A stretch of 6,489 bases of DNA, from contig JAUPKT010000179.1 in assembly GCA_030837305.1 (NCBI GenBank), positions 1 to 6,489 on the forward strand. The letters are read 5' to 3'. The position numbers and the translations under genes are program-made. Positions 1-6,484 of the stretch are shown here, one piece after another. Within the stretch, counting starts at the first letter, position 1. Each line of letters starts with the position of its first letter. This DNA comes from Thermodesulfobacteriota bacterium (GTDB lineage Bacteria > Desulfobacterota > Desulfomonilia > Desulfomonilales > Desulfomonilaceae). The notes below the pieces were generated by a model. The model was not told where the DNA came from, did not search any database, and was given only the letters and a program-made list of their open reading frames with translations.

Positions 1-962
1 AAATCGACATTGGGCTTGATCTCCGTCTTACCTCGGCTCTCAAACTCCGACACGGCGGTTTCTTCGACCAATTTGGACAAATCATCCCACTTTTCAAGTC
101 CTTTCTGCTTGCCCAATCTCGTGGCCATCGGTTTTAGGTATTTGGCTCGAGGGTCCATGGTCTTATAAACGGCGTGACCCATTCCCATGATTCTCTCGCC
201 CGAGTTTACACGATCTTTGATCCACTGCGGAACGTCCACTACGTGCTCCAACTCCATGAGCATGCCCATTACTCTGGCGTTGGCTCCACCATGCAGACTC
301 CCCGAGAGGGCACCGACGCCTGCCGCCACGGCGGCATACATGTGCGCCCGGGTCGAGCACACTTCCCGACACGCAAAGGTTGACGCGTTGAAGGTATGGT
401 CCGCATGGAGGATGAGGCAACAGTCAAGGTCATTGGCCGTGTCCCCATCAGGTGGCTGACCTGTCATCTGCCACAGAAAATTCGCAGCATGAGAAAGAGA
501 ATCGTCGGGGGGAACCGGATCTTGGTTGTGTCTTATCCTGTGCCACGCTGCCATTGCAGCAGGGATCCGTGCGATGAGCCTGGTGGCCATTCTGAGATTT
601 GCCTCTCGATTCTCTCCGAGCAAGTCCGGGTCCACGATCCCCAACAGCGGCACCACTCCCTGGAGAACATCCATGGGATCCGCATTCTTGGGCAGCTTCC
701 GCAGGCAATCATAGATGAACTCAGGTAGTTCGCGGCCCACCTTCACAAGAGCATCGAACTCTTCAAATTCACTCTTGGATGGCAAGTATCCGTTCAGGAG
801 CAAGAAGGCGGTCTCGATAAAGCTCGACCTCTCGGCCAACTCCTCAATTCGGTAACCTCTATAGATCAAAATGCCTTGGTTGCCGTCGATAAAACTGATC
901 TTGGTATCCGCAACCGTGACGCCCCTCAGCCCAATGTTCTTTACCGAGACAGTCTCCTTCAT
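1..962 (-). CDS. gltA: Citrate synthase, partial (C-terminus beyond the left window edge)
   Basis: Citrate synthase condenses acetyl-CoA with oxaloacetate to give citrate and CoA, the entry step of the TCA cycle, in the cytosol. The reading frame runs open from an ATG at 962 to the window edge: 320 complete codons, the last being the expected catalytic Asp320 in a PNVD motif. The other two catalytic residues are visible: His224 in SLHGGAN and His263 in MGMGHAVYK, followed by the DPR motif at 270-272. The LHADHTFNASTF signature lies at 185-196. His and Asp positions fit the short bacterial type of about 370 residues (CitZ-like), so roughly 50 residues are missing. Ala264 replaces the Arg of E. 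coli-type GHRVY, but Ala is also normal in eukaryotic citrate synthases. The start is set by GGAGGAG six nt upstream. The gene follows rbr by 14 nt and is probably co-transcribed with it. A 2-methylcitrate synthase is less likely from the motifs but not excluded. Confidence 0.93.
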   Translation of the reverse strand, partial: MKETVSVKNIGLRGVTVADTKISFIDGNQGILIYRGYRIEELAERSSFIETAFLLLNGYLPSKSEFEEFDALVKVGRELPEFIYDCLRKLPKNADPMDVLQGVVPLLGIVDPDLLGENREANLRMATRLIARIPAAMAAWHRIRHNQDPVPPDDSLSHAANFLWQMTGQPPDGDTANDLDCCLILHADHTFNASTFACREVCSTRAHMYAAVAAGVGALSGSLHGGANARVMGMLMELEHVVDVPQWIKDRVNSGERIMGMGHAVYKTMDPRAKYLKPMATRLGKQKGLEKWDDLSKLVEETAVSEFESRGKTEIKPNVD

Positions 963-968
963 GGATTA

Positions 969-975
969 CTCCTCC
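969..975 (-). promoter_or_regulatory. Ribosome binding site of gltA
   Basis: On the minus strand GGAGGAG stands six nt before the gltA ATG. It starts one nt after the rbr TAA stop (977-979), so ribosomes finishing rbr end at the gltA initiation site. This spacing suggests translational coupling of the two genes. Confidence 0.8.
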
Positions 976-976
976 G

Positions 977-1480
977 TTACGATGCAATAAAAAAGGTCTC
1001 CTTCTTGGCGCCGCAAACAGGGCATTTATCAGGCGCTGAGTCCGCGATGGTATATCCGCATTTTGGGCAGATGTAGTAATCTTTCTCAGGGAAAGCCTTC
1101 CCAGATTCCAATACCTTAATGGCGTCCTGGTATAAAGCACCGTGAACTTTCTCAACTTCATTGGCCCAATGAAAGGTCCGGGTCGCAGCATTGTTCTTTT
1201 CTTCCTTAGATTTCTCCAGGAATGCCGGATACATCGAAGAAAACTCGTGATGCTCTCCCCCGTAGGCTTCTCTCAGATTCTCCAGTGTAGACTTAATGCC
1301 GTTGAGAACCTCGAGATGATTGTGGGCATGAATCGTTTCAGCCGCGGCAGCGGCCTTGAAAAGATTGGCAACTCCTTTGAGGCCTTCCTCTTCGGCCTTC
1401 TTGGCGAACGCGAGGTATTTCCTGTTTGCCTGCGATTCACCTGCAAAAGCCTCTTTCAGATTTTTTTCTGTTTCACTCAT
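977..1480 (-). CDS. rbr: Rubrerythrin
   Basis: Rubrerythrin is a cytosolic non-haem iron protein of anaerobes that reduces hydrogen peroxide to water, taking electrons through its rubredoxin centre. The 167-aa product has the standard two-domain build. The N-terminal ferritin-like four-helix domain carries the diiron ligands seen in Desulfovibrio vulgaris rubrerythrin: Glu15 (AGESQA), Glu48 and His51 (ETIH), Glu76 and Glu79 (GEHHE), Glu110 and His113 (EKVH). The C-terminal rubredoxin-like domain has Cys138/Cys141 (CPKCGY) and Cys153/Cys156 (CPVCGA), separated by 11 residues. All metal ligands are present, so the protein should be functional. The product is somewhat shorter than the about 190-residue D. 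vulgaris protein. The start is supported by AGGAG eight nt upstream (1489-1493). It lies 56 nt after gcdA and 14 nt before gltA, all on the same strand, implying one transcript. Confidence 0.97.
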   Translation of the reverse strand: MSETEKNLKEAFAGESQANRKYLAFAKKAEEEGLKGVANLFKAAAAAETIHAHNHLEVLNGIKSTLENLREAYGGEHHEFSSMYPAFLEKSKEEKNNAATRTFHWANEVEKVHGALYQDAIKVLESGKAFPEKDYYICPKCGYTIADSAPDKCPVCGAKKETFFIAS

Positions 1481-1488
1481 TGTGCTTT

Positions 1489-1493
1489 CTCCT
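1489..1493 (-). promoter_or_regulatory. Ribosome binding site of rbr
   Basis: AGGAG on the minus strand, eight nt before the rbr ATG, inside the 56-nt gcdA-rbr gap (1481-1536). I found neither a convincing promoter nor a terminator hairpin in that gap, which favours read-through from gcdA. Confidence 0.7.
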
Positions 1494-1536
1494 TTTTATG
1501 TCCGGATTGAATTGCCAACTCATAACAAATATCCTA

Positions 1537-3270
1537 TCAGCCCCGAGTGATCCTCGGGATCATCATGAGGTGGTGAGGACATATAGACCCGGGGTTCTGA
1601 TACGCACATCCCGCAAAGGCAGTCATGTATCGCCGCATGTCTCTAAAAGATATGACCTCGTCAACCAAACCGTTCTTGGCGCAGTACAGAGGCCTCGATT
1701 GGTCATGGTACTGCTTCGCCAGGGCATTCATCTTATCTATGATAGGTTGCAGAGGCCGACCGCTGTCTTTCTCCTTGACCAACCGTCTTGCAAATGATGC
1801 CGCGGCCGCTGTTTCGCCATGCATGACGTAGATTTCGGTAGCCGGTGTGCCCAGAGTGAACGCATTATGATTGTTCGCTGTGGGGCCTCCCATAATGTAG
1901 TGGGCCGCTGCAGTGCCTTTCCTAAGCACTACCAGCATCATCGGTACGTCGGTCTGTTCTATAGAATAGATCAGTGATTGTCCCAAGCCAAGGAGTTCGG
2001 CTTTTTCGGCTATATCCCCCACGTCAATCCCCGAAGTATCTTGGAACCACACGATGGGAACGCGATCTCTGCCGCAGAGAGTCACAAATTCGTTCATCTT
2101 TATGAGTCCCTGGCGATACAGTTTACCCCCAATCCCGGGGTACGGGGCATATTCCGGGTAATCTTGCCCTAGGAATCCTTGCTTGTTTCCGATGACGCCA
2201 ACGAGAAGACCATCAAGCTTCACTAGGCCGGTGTACACTTCCGGGCCATAATCGGGTTTGAATTCCATGTGTTCACTGTTGTCGGTGAGTCGCGCAAGCA
2301 CCTCCTCAAAACTGTAGACCATTTTTTGATTCATAGGGATGATCCGATCAAGATCTTCCTGGCCAAAGCGAGGTTCGGACGGCTCCGCAACTCTGAAGAA
2401 GTCAGGATCATAGGAAGGAATGTATCGCATATACTTTTTCAGACCATCCAGGACACCCTGTTCGGTTTCGAACACGGCCTTGAAAAAGCCCGTGGAATCA
2501 TAATGAACTTTCACACTGCCGGGCGGAACCTCTTTGAAATGGCGCGTCGCCTCTATGATTTGATCCGCTCCTGGTTCATCAAAGAAACCCTTGGGAGTCA
2601 TGCCGCTCACAATGCCCCCTCCACCGACGGCAATGTTGCAGTCCTTGTGAGCAAGGAGAATGGTCGGGCTGATGCCGTGATACCCACCGCCTGCGGGGTT
2701 CGTCCCGTAGATACCGGCCAAAACTGGTATTCCCAATTTTTCCAGCTCGGCATGCCGAAAGAAGGTCGTTCCACCTCCACGCCTGTCCGGATAAACTTCT
2801 TGTTGTTCCGTCAGCTTAACACCCGAGCAATTGACGAGCCATACGAGCGGCAGCTTCAGCCTTTTGGCTATCTCCGTAAATCTCAGGACGTTCTCCGACT
2901 GGCCCGGCACCCACGCACCTGCCATCACCTTGTTGTCGAATGCGATGATTGCGGCCCACTTGCCTCCTATCTTACCAAGACCATTGACAACGCCCGTTGA
3001 TCCCTCTGCGTTGTCTTTCGGGTTGAACACAGAGTGCAAGGGATGCCAAGTTCCAGGATCCAAGAGATATTCCAGCCTCTGCCACGCCGTTAACTGGCCT
3101 CGCTCGTTAATCTTCGAAGCAGGCAATCCCGCTGCCACCACCTTGGCCGCCTCTTCCTCGATCTCCTTTTCCACTGCTCTGACGAGAGCAACGTTTTCTT
3201 CGGTCTGCTTTATCTTTGATTGATTGAGTGCTTTTCCAAAAGGTGTCATCTGCTCAAAATAAGGTTTCAT
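1537..3270 (-). CDS. gcdA: Glutaconyl-CoA decarboxylase, alpha (carboxyltransferase) subunit
   Basis: The subunit transfers the carboxyl group of glutaconyl-CoA to protein-bound biotin, yielding crotonyl-CoA; in the full membrane complex, biotin decarboxylation then drives sodium export. At 577 aa it is close to the 587-aa Acidaminococcus fermentans GcdA and recalls it along nearly the whole length. It has two crotonase-fold carboxyltransferase halves. The N-terminal half (about 30-290) includes GAWVPGQ (118-124), NCSGVK (147-152), RRGGGT (163-168) and YGTNPAGGGYHGISPT (188-203). The C-terminal half (about 310-560) includes IGGKLYRQGL (380-389), QDTSGIDVG (410-418), EKAELLGLGQSLIYS (422-436) and RKGTAAAHY (450-458). 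GGAGG at 3278-3282 lies seven nt before the ATG. It is the first gene of the putative gcdA-rbr-gltA operon. Genes for the sodium-pump and biotin-carrier subunits (gcdB, gcdC, gcdD) are not in the window. A related acyl-CoA carboxylase beta subunit is the alternative, but the sequence is closest to GcdA. Confidence 0.92.
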   Translation of the reverse strand: MKPYFEQMTPFGKALNQSKIKQTEENVALVRAVEKEIEEEAAKVVAAGLPASKINERGQLTAWQRLEYLLDPGTWHPLHSVFNPKDNAEGSTGVVNGLGKIGGKWAAIIAFDNKVMAGAWVPGQSENVLRFTEIAKRLKLPLVWLVNCSGVKLTEQQEVYPDRRGGGTTFFRHAELEKLGIPVLAGIYGTNPAGGGYHGISPTILLAHKDCNIAVGGGGIVSGMTPKGFFDEPGADQIIEATRHFKEVPPGSVKVHYDSTGFFKAVFETEQGVLDGLKKYMRYIPSYDPDFFRVAEPSEPRFGQEDLDRIIPMNQKMVYSFEEVLARLTDNSEHMEFKPDYGPEVYTGLVKLDGLLVGVIGNKQGFLGQDYPEYAPYPGIGGKLYRQGLIKMNEFVTLCGRDRVPIVWFQDTSGIDVGDIAEKAELLGLGQSLIYSIEQTDVPMMLVVLRKGTAAAHYIMGGPTANNHNAFTLGTPATEIYVMHGETAAAASFARRLVKEKDSGRPLQPIIDKMNALAKQYHDQSRPLYCAKNGLVDEVISFRDMRRYMTAFAGCAYQNPGSICPHHLMMIPRITRG

Positions 3271-3277
3271 TCCGTTT

Positions 3278-3282
3278 CCTCC
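3278..3282 (-). promoter_or_regulatory. Ribosome binding site of gcdA
   Basis: GGAGG on the minus strand, seven nt before the gcdA ATG, supports the chosen start. Confidence 0.75.
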
Positions 3283-3323
3283 ATCATTGAATGCACGATA
3301 TGTGACAGGTCCTCAGACTCGTC

Positions 3324-3352
3324 AGATTATCAGCTTGCCAACCGCTTTTCAA
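3324..3352 (-). promoter_or_regulatory. Putative sigma70-type promoter of the gcdA-rbr-gltA operon
   Basis: Read on the minus strand, TTGAAA (3347-3352) is followed after 17 nt by TAATCT (3324-3329). A better -10 match, GATAAT (3326-3331), overlaps it but with a 15-nt spacer. Either choice puts the transcript start about 45-50 nt before the gcdA ATG. The match was made by eye and is the best candidate in the 170-bp intergenic region 3271-3440. Confidence 0.4.
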
Positions 3353-3356
3353 GCTG
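3331..3356. repeat. Inverted repeat over the gcdA promoter (possible operator)
   Basis: CAGCTTG (3331-3337) and its exact reverse complement CAAGCTG (3350-3356) are separated by 12 nt. The repeat covers the proposed -35 element and spacer, so a dimeric repressor could bind here and block transcription. Arms of 7 bp could also arise by chance; no regulator gene is in view. Confidence 0.35.
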
Positions 3357-3394
3357 CATCTGGAGCATCTGAAAACTTCTCCGAACAAACGCAC

Positions 3395-3430
3395 CAGCCC
3401 GCAGTCCACTATCATGGACAACGCGGGCTG
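3395..3430 (-). terminator. Hairpin downstream of the DUF2225 gene, probable terminator without a clear U-tract
   Basis: Perfect 8-bp arms CAGCCCGC (3395-3402) and GCGGGCTG (3423-3430) enclose a second 4-bp stem, GTCC (3404-3407) with GGAC (3416-3419), around an 8-nt loop. The structure begins 10 nt after the DUF2225 stop codon on the minus strand. The following minus-strand bases (GGTGCGTTTGTT) are only mildly T-rich, so it is not a canonical intrinsic terminator. It could instead protect the mRNA 3' end. Confidence 0.5.
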
Positions 3431-3440
3431 ATGTGAGTAT

Positions 3441-4235
3441 TCAATACTTAAGACGATCGTCTTCGGGCTTTTCGGCGGTTTCTTTGAGTTCGTCGGGATA
3501 GAATTCTGTTTTTCCTGGAGGGATGCTTCGTAAGCTCGGGAAAAGGCCTTTAAACTTGTGGGAGTGCAGCTCCATCTGGTCAGGAGCGTGATAGGACCAA
3601 TACGGTGTGGAGTCCTCTTCTTCGATGAGCACGGTTTCAAGGAGAGCAGGATATCGATACCGGGGATTGTTTCCCAAAAAGGAAAGCATTTCCCTTCCTC
3701 GTCGAAAGTCTCCCCTCCTGCGGTTTACTTCACCCAGGAGATACATGATCAAACCTGGATCACCTTTCGTAAGACCTCTCCGAAGCGCGTCTTCGAGATA
3801 CGAATCGGCTAACTCCAGCAACTCGGACTCGGTTTTAAGGTTGGAATACTCCCGGGCTGCCCATGAACCCTTCAAACTCATTACGGCAAGATCACGGGGA
3901 TTGAGACCACGGGTCTCAAATATAGAAATAAGGGCTATCCACTTCCGGGACACGAAATCATGAATCTGATACTTCTTAAAGATTCCTACATACTTGTCCG
4001 ATTTGACCAAATCTTTTACGTTACCAGGGACCCTTGCGGAAAAATCTTGAACCCGCGCCGTGTACAGACATTCAGGACAGGTTGCCAATTCTGAAGATCT
4101 GCTACAATCCCTGGGAATTAAACGAAAGTCCAAACCGTACCCAAAAACCGTTGAGTTCCTCCCTTCGGCCTCTCTTTCGTGACTAAACTGATGAGAGCAG
4201 AGGGGGCAAGCCAGAACCTTCACTGGAATTGTCAC
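3441..4235 (-). CDS. DUF2225-family protein with two CxxC pairs (function unknown)
   Basis: This 264-aa product resembles the uncharacterised DUF2225 family. Near the N-terminus Cys10/Cys13 (CPLC) and Cys53/Cys56 (CPEC) form two knuckles about 40 residues apart, a layout that would suit one zinc ribbon; Cys44 lies between them. Residues about 100-205 look alpha-helical and TPR-like, with charged helices such as ELADSYLEDALRRG and YLLGEVNRRRGDFRRG. The C-terminal 40 residues are polar and probably unstructured. There is no signal peptide or membrane segment, so it is likely cytosolic. The start is GTG at 4235, chosen because AAGGAGG (4241-4247) sits five nt upstream and because it leaves the CPLC motif close to the N-terminus, as is usual. 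The gene stands alone, divergent from the helicase gene. Metal binding is inferred from the cysteines; a molecular role cannot be given. Confidence 0.85.
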   Translation of the reverse strand: MTIPVKVLACPLCSHQFSHEREAEGRNSTVFGYGLDFRLIPRDCSRSSELATCPECLYTARVQDFSARVPGNVKDLVKSDKYVGIFKKYQIHDFVSRKWIALISIFETRGLNPRDLAVMSLKGSWAAREYSNLKTESELLELADSYLEDALRRGLTKGDPGLIMYLLGEVNRRRGDFRRGREMLSFLGNNPRYRYPALLETVLIEEEDSTPYWSYHAPDQMELHSHKFKGLFPSLRSIPPGKTEFYPDELKETAEKPEDDRLKY

Positions 4236-4240
4236 TCAAT

Positions 4241-4247
4241 CCTCCTT
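4241..4247 (-). promoter_or_regulatory. Ribosome binding site that fixes the GTG start of the DUF2225 gene
   Basis: AAGGAGG on the minus strand, five nt before the GTG codon at 4235. It is a near-perfect anti-16S match and decides the start, since no ATG is nearby in frame. Confidence 0.75.
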
Positions 4248-4297
4248 CACATACCACAAAATGTAGTAAACCTCCCCTCTATACCCGCAACGTACAC

Positions 4298-4326
4298 ATC
4301 ATATCACAAATGAAGGCTTTTTTCCA
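4298..4326 (-). promoter_or_regulatory. Putative promoter of the DUF2225 gene (extended -10)
   Basis: On the minus strand TGGAAA (4321-4326) is followed after 17 nt by TATGAT (4298-4303), which is preceded by TG at the extended -10 position (TGATATGAT). The transcript would start about 55 nt before the GTG. The -35 matches consensus at four of six positions and the -10 at five of six. The remaining divergent intergenic region (4236-4403) shows no equally good rightward promoter for the helicase gene. Confidence 0.4.
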
Positions 4327-4393
4327 CGCATTTCTCAGGATACCATGCCCACTCTCTGTGTGTTAATGTAAGACGAATCAGCTTCAGGCGCTC

Positions 4394-4397
4394 GGAG
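4394..4397 (+). promoter_or_regulatory. Ribosome binding site of the helicase gene
   Basis: GGAG six nt before the GTG start at 4404 supports this non-ATG start. The nearest upstream ATG (4366-4368) is in another frame. Confidence 0.6.
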
Positions 4398-4403
4398 AAG
4401 AAC

Positions 4404-6323
4404 GTGTCTCAAAAGGTGGATTTCAGAAAACATCTCAACCAGAAGCAGCTCGAAGCCGTTTCGAGATCAGATGGTCCGGTTCTTGTCGTGGCGGGAGCCG
4501 GGTCAGGCAAGACGAGAACCATAGTGTATCGCGTCGCTTGGCTCGTTCAGCAGGGTGTAGATCCTTCATCCATCCTGCTCATGACATTTACCCGGAAAGC
4601 AGCCCAGGAAATGCTATCCAGAGCCTCTCAACTCATCGAAACGGAGCTGTTTGATGTCGCCGGGGGTACCTTTCATTCCACCGCAAACCTTGCCCTGAGA
4701 CGCTACGCACACTACCTCGGAATTCAGTCTTCCTACTCCATCATGGACCAAAGCGACATAGTAGACGCCATCGAATTCATCAGGAAGAACATCGTGCCCG
4801 GAGGAAACCAAGGGAAGGGATTTCCACGGCCACGCACCATTGCCGAGATCCTCTCAAGAGCCGCAGGAACCGACACAGGCATCGAACAGGTGCTCAAGGA
4901 GAGACACCCTCACTTCCTGGAATTCATTCCACAGATCGAGCAAATAAGAGAAATGTTCATGGATCACAAGAGAACTAACCATCTCATGGACTATGACGAT
5001 CTTCTTCTCAACTTCAAGATATTATTGGAGACTTCAGAAATCGCTCGCAGTGAGTTGTCTTTGCGATGGAAATACATTCTCGTGGATGAATACCAAGACA
5101 CCAACACCCTGCAGGCCAAAATTATACGGCGACTCGCTTGTGAACACGACAATGTCATGGCCGTGGGCGACGACTCTCAGAGCATTTACTCCTTCAGAGG
5201 CGCCGACTTTAGAAACATTATGGAATTCCCGACCTTATTCCCTGGGACGCAGGTCATACGACTCGAGCAAAACTATAGAAGCACAGCCCCCATTCTTCAC
5301 CTGACCAATTCCATAATCGCACGAGCGACCACCGGATATCCCAAGAGGCTGTTTACAGAGAAGAAGACCGGTCAACTCCCGATGGCCTTTCGACCATGGG
5401 GCGAACGAGAGCAGAGTCAGATTGTCACACGACTCGTCCAGGATTCCCTACGCCAGGGAATTGGCCTCTCAGAAATGGCGGTCCTTTTTAGAGCCGGCTT
5501 TCACTCATTTGACCTGGAAGCCGAACTCACACGCAACGGCATTCCCTTCACAAAGTATGGTGGTTTCAAATTCATGGAAAGCCAACACATAAAGGATGTG
5601 CTGGCTCATCTGAGGGTCATGAACAACCATCGGGATCGCTTGAGCTGGATGAGAATACTGGCCATCCTGCCCGGCGTCGGGCTAAAGACTGCATCGAAAC
5701 TGGCTCATACCTTATCAGAAACGCATGATCTTACCCAATGTAAGGACCTCGTGACACACTCCAAGAAATTCAAGACTCATTTCGATCACTTGCTGAACAC
5801 TATCTGGAACACCAAGATAATGGCCGGGACCATCGCCAAGAAAGTTGAAGAGATCAATTCCTATTACTATCCCTTCCTTCAGGAACGATACGACAACTAT
5901 CCAAAGAGAATGCGAGACCTCGACCAACTTGCCAATCTGACGGTCCCGTACAAGAGCCTGACGAGATTTCTGAATGAAATGGCTCTTGAACCACCGGATG
6001 ACAGTGCGTCGTCAGAGCGCCGCTCCCAAGACGACAAACTGGTTCTATCCACAATCCACTCTGCAAAAGGTCTGGAATGGCACACCGTATGCCTGATCTG
6101 GGTGACCGAAGGCCGTATACCCTCACCCCAGGCCGAAGGGATGGATGACGACTTGGAAGAGGAGAGGAGACTGTTATATGTAGCCACCACCCGTGCGAGA
6201 GAACGCCTCATCATAATAGCTCCGAGAATCTCATTCGACCGGAGATATGGCTCCGTAGAAATCCCGTTGTCCCGATTCATCGAAGATGTTCCCCATGGCT
6301 GCATACGATGGTGCAACACGTGA
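4404..6323 (+). CDS. UvrD/Rep/PcrA-type superfamily 1 DNA helicase
   Basis: Predicted ATP-dependent 3'-5' DNA helicase acting in DNA repair or replication restart. All main SF1A motifs are visible in the 639-aa product: Q motif LNQKQLEAV (11-19), Walker A GAGSGKT (31-37), Ia TFTRKAA (61-67), GGTFHS (87-92), Walker B DEYQD (228-232), III VGDDSQSIYSFRGA (254-267), IV LEQNYRS (287-293), V HSAKGLEW (552-559) and VI EERRLLYVATTRARE (586-600). Residues about 380-545 match the 2B region, with YGGFKFMESQHIKD (385-398) and LPGVGLKTA (422-430). Only about 40 residues follow motif VI, so the C-terminal tail found in UvrD/PcrA (about 720 aa) is missing; Rep is about 673 aa. The start is GTG with GGAG (4394-4397) six nt upstream; the Q motif begins at residue 11, so a later start is unlikely. 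UvrD, PcrA and Rep roles cannot be told apart here, so no symbol is given. Confidence 0.93.
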   Translation: MSQKVDFRKHLNQKQLEAVSRSDGPVLVVAGAGSGKTRTIVYRVAWLVQQGVDPSSILLMTFTRKAAQEMLSRASQLIETELFDVAGGTFHSTANLALRRYAHYLGIQSSYSIMDQSDIVDAIEFIRKNIVPGGNQGKGFPRPRTIAEILSRAAGTDTGIEQVLKERHPHFLEFIPQIEQIREMFMDHKRTNHLMDYDDLLLNFKILLETSEIARSELSLRWKYILVDEYQDTNTLQAKIIRRLACEHDNVMAVGDDSQSIYSFRGADFRNIMEFPTLFPGTQVIRLEQNYRSTAPILHLTNSIIARATTGYPKRLFTEKKTGQLPMAFRPWGEREQSQIVTRLVQDSLRQGIGLSEMAVLFRAGFHSFDLEAELTRNGIPFTKYGGFKFMESQHIKDVLAHLRVMNNHRDRLSWMRILAILPGVGLKTASKLAHTLSETHDLTQCKDLVTHSKKFKTHFDHLLNTIWNTKIMAGTIAKKVEEINSYYYPFLQERYDNYPKRMRDLDQLANLTVPYKSLTRFLNEMALEPPDDSASSERRSQDDKLVLSTIHSAKGLEWHTVCLIWVTEGRIPSPQAEGMDDDLEEERRLLYVATTRARERLIIIAPRISFDRRYGSVEIPLSRFIEDVPHGCIRWCNT

Positions 6324-6340
6324 GACGAGACTCAAAGACC

Positions 6341-6369
6341 TTGACAACAGGACACTTTCCGCTTAAGCT
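6341..6369 (+). promoter_or_regulatory. Putative promoter of tRNA-Ser
   Basis: A full-consensus -35 TTGACA (6341-6346) is followed after 17 nt by TAAGCT (6364-6369), a weak -10 keeping the key TA...T positions. TATCAT (6370-6375) is a better -10 by sequence but would need a 23-nt spacer. Transcription would begin about 15 nt before the mature tRNA. The promoter begins 17 nt after the helicase stop codon, so the tRNA is probably an independent unit. Confidence 0.5.
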
Positions 6370-6391
6370 TATCATCAAAATAGGTGCGTGC

Positions 6392-6484
6392 GGAGAGATG
6401 ACCGAGAGGCCGAAGGTGCTCGCCTGCTAAGCGAGTGTAGGGTGTAGAGCCTTACCGAGGGTTCGAATCCCTCTCTCTCCGCCA
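6392..6484 (+). tRNA. tRNA-Ser(GCU), complete, with encoded CCA
   Basis: The cloverleaf folds fully. The acceptor stem GGAGAGA (6392-6398) pairs with TCTCTCC (6474-6480), followed by discriminator G and CCA (6482-6484). The anticodon stem CTCGC/GCGAG (6419-6423, 6431-6435) encloses loop CTGCTAA with anticodon GCT (6426-6428), which reads AGC and AGU serine codons. The long class II variable arm (6436-6456) has stem GTAGGG/CCTTAC with one G-U pair. The T arm is GAGGG-TTCGAAT-CCCTC (6457-6473). The long variable arm and discriminator G are serine identity features. Confidence 0.98.

Noticed and set aside
163..708. Several short open frames on both strands in the first 700 bases
   Set aside because: All are shadows of the citrate synthase frame, which is open from 962 to the window edge with its active-site residues in place; the region is not a broken gene.
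789..797. Ala in place of Arg in the citrate synthase GHxVY motif (seen around residue 264) as a possible defect
   Set aside because: The catalytic His, the DPR arginine and the catalytic Asp are intact, and Ala occurs at this position in eukaryotic citrate synthases. The codon itself lies near 171-173 rather than in this stretch, which encodes ordinary N-terminal sequence.
859..1191. 110-aa minus-strand open frame spanning the rbr-gltA junction
   Set aside because: It is an out-of-frame shadow of rubrerythrin and citrate synthase, both of which have intact motifs in their own frames.
2269..3000. 243-aa open frame on the plus strand
   Set aside because: It lies wholly antisense to gcdA, whose protein matches a known family over its full length; the antisense translation shows no recognisable domain.
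3332..3346. Possible sigma54 (-24/-12) promoter starting at TTGGCA upstream of gcdA
   Set aside because: The GC expected about 10 bp after the GG is absent, so only half of the consensus is present.
3284..3640. 118-aa open frame on the minus strand between gcdA and the DUF2225 gene
   Set aside because: It overlaps the 3' end of the DUF2225 gene in another frame, runs through the hairpin and the proposed promoter, and has no family resemblance.
5897..6319. 140-aa minus-strand open frame
   Set aside because: It is antisense to the helicase C-terminal region that encodes motifs V and VI; no ribosome binding site or domain was recognised.
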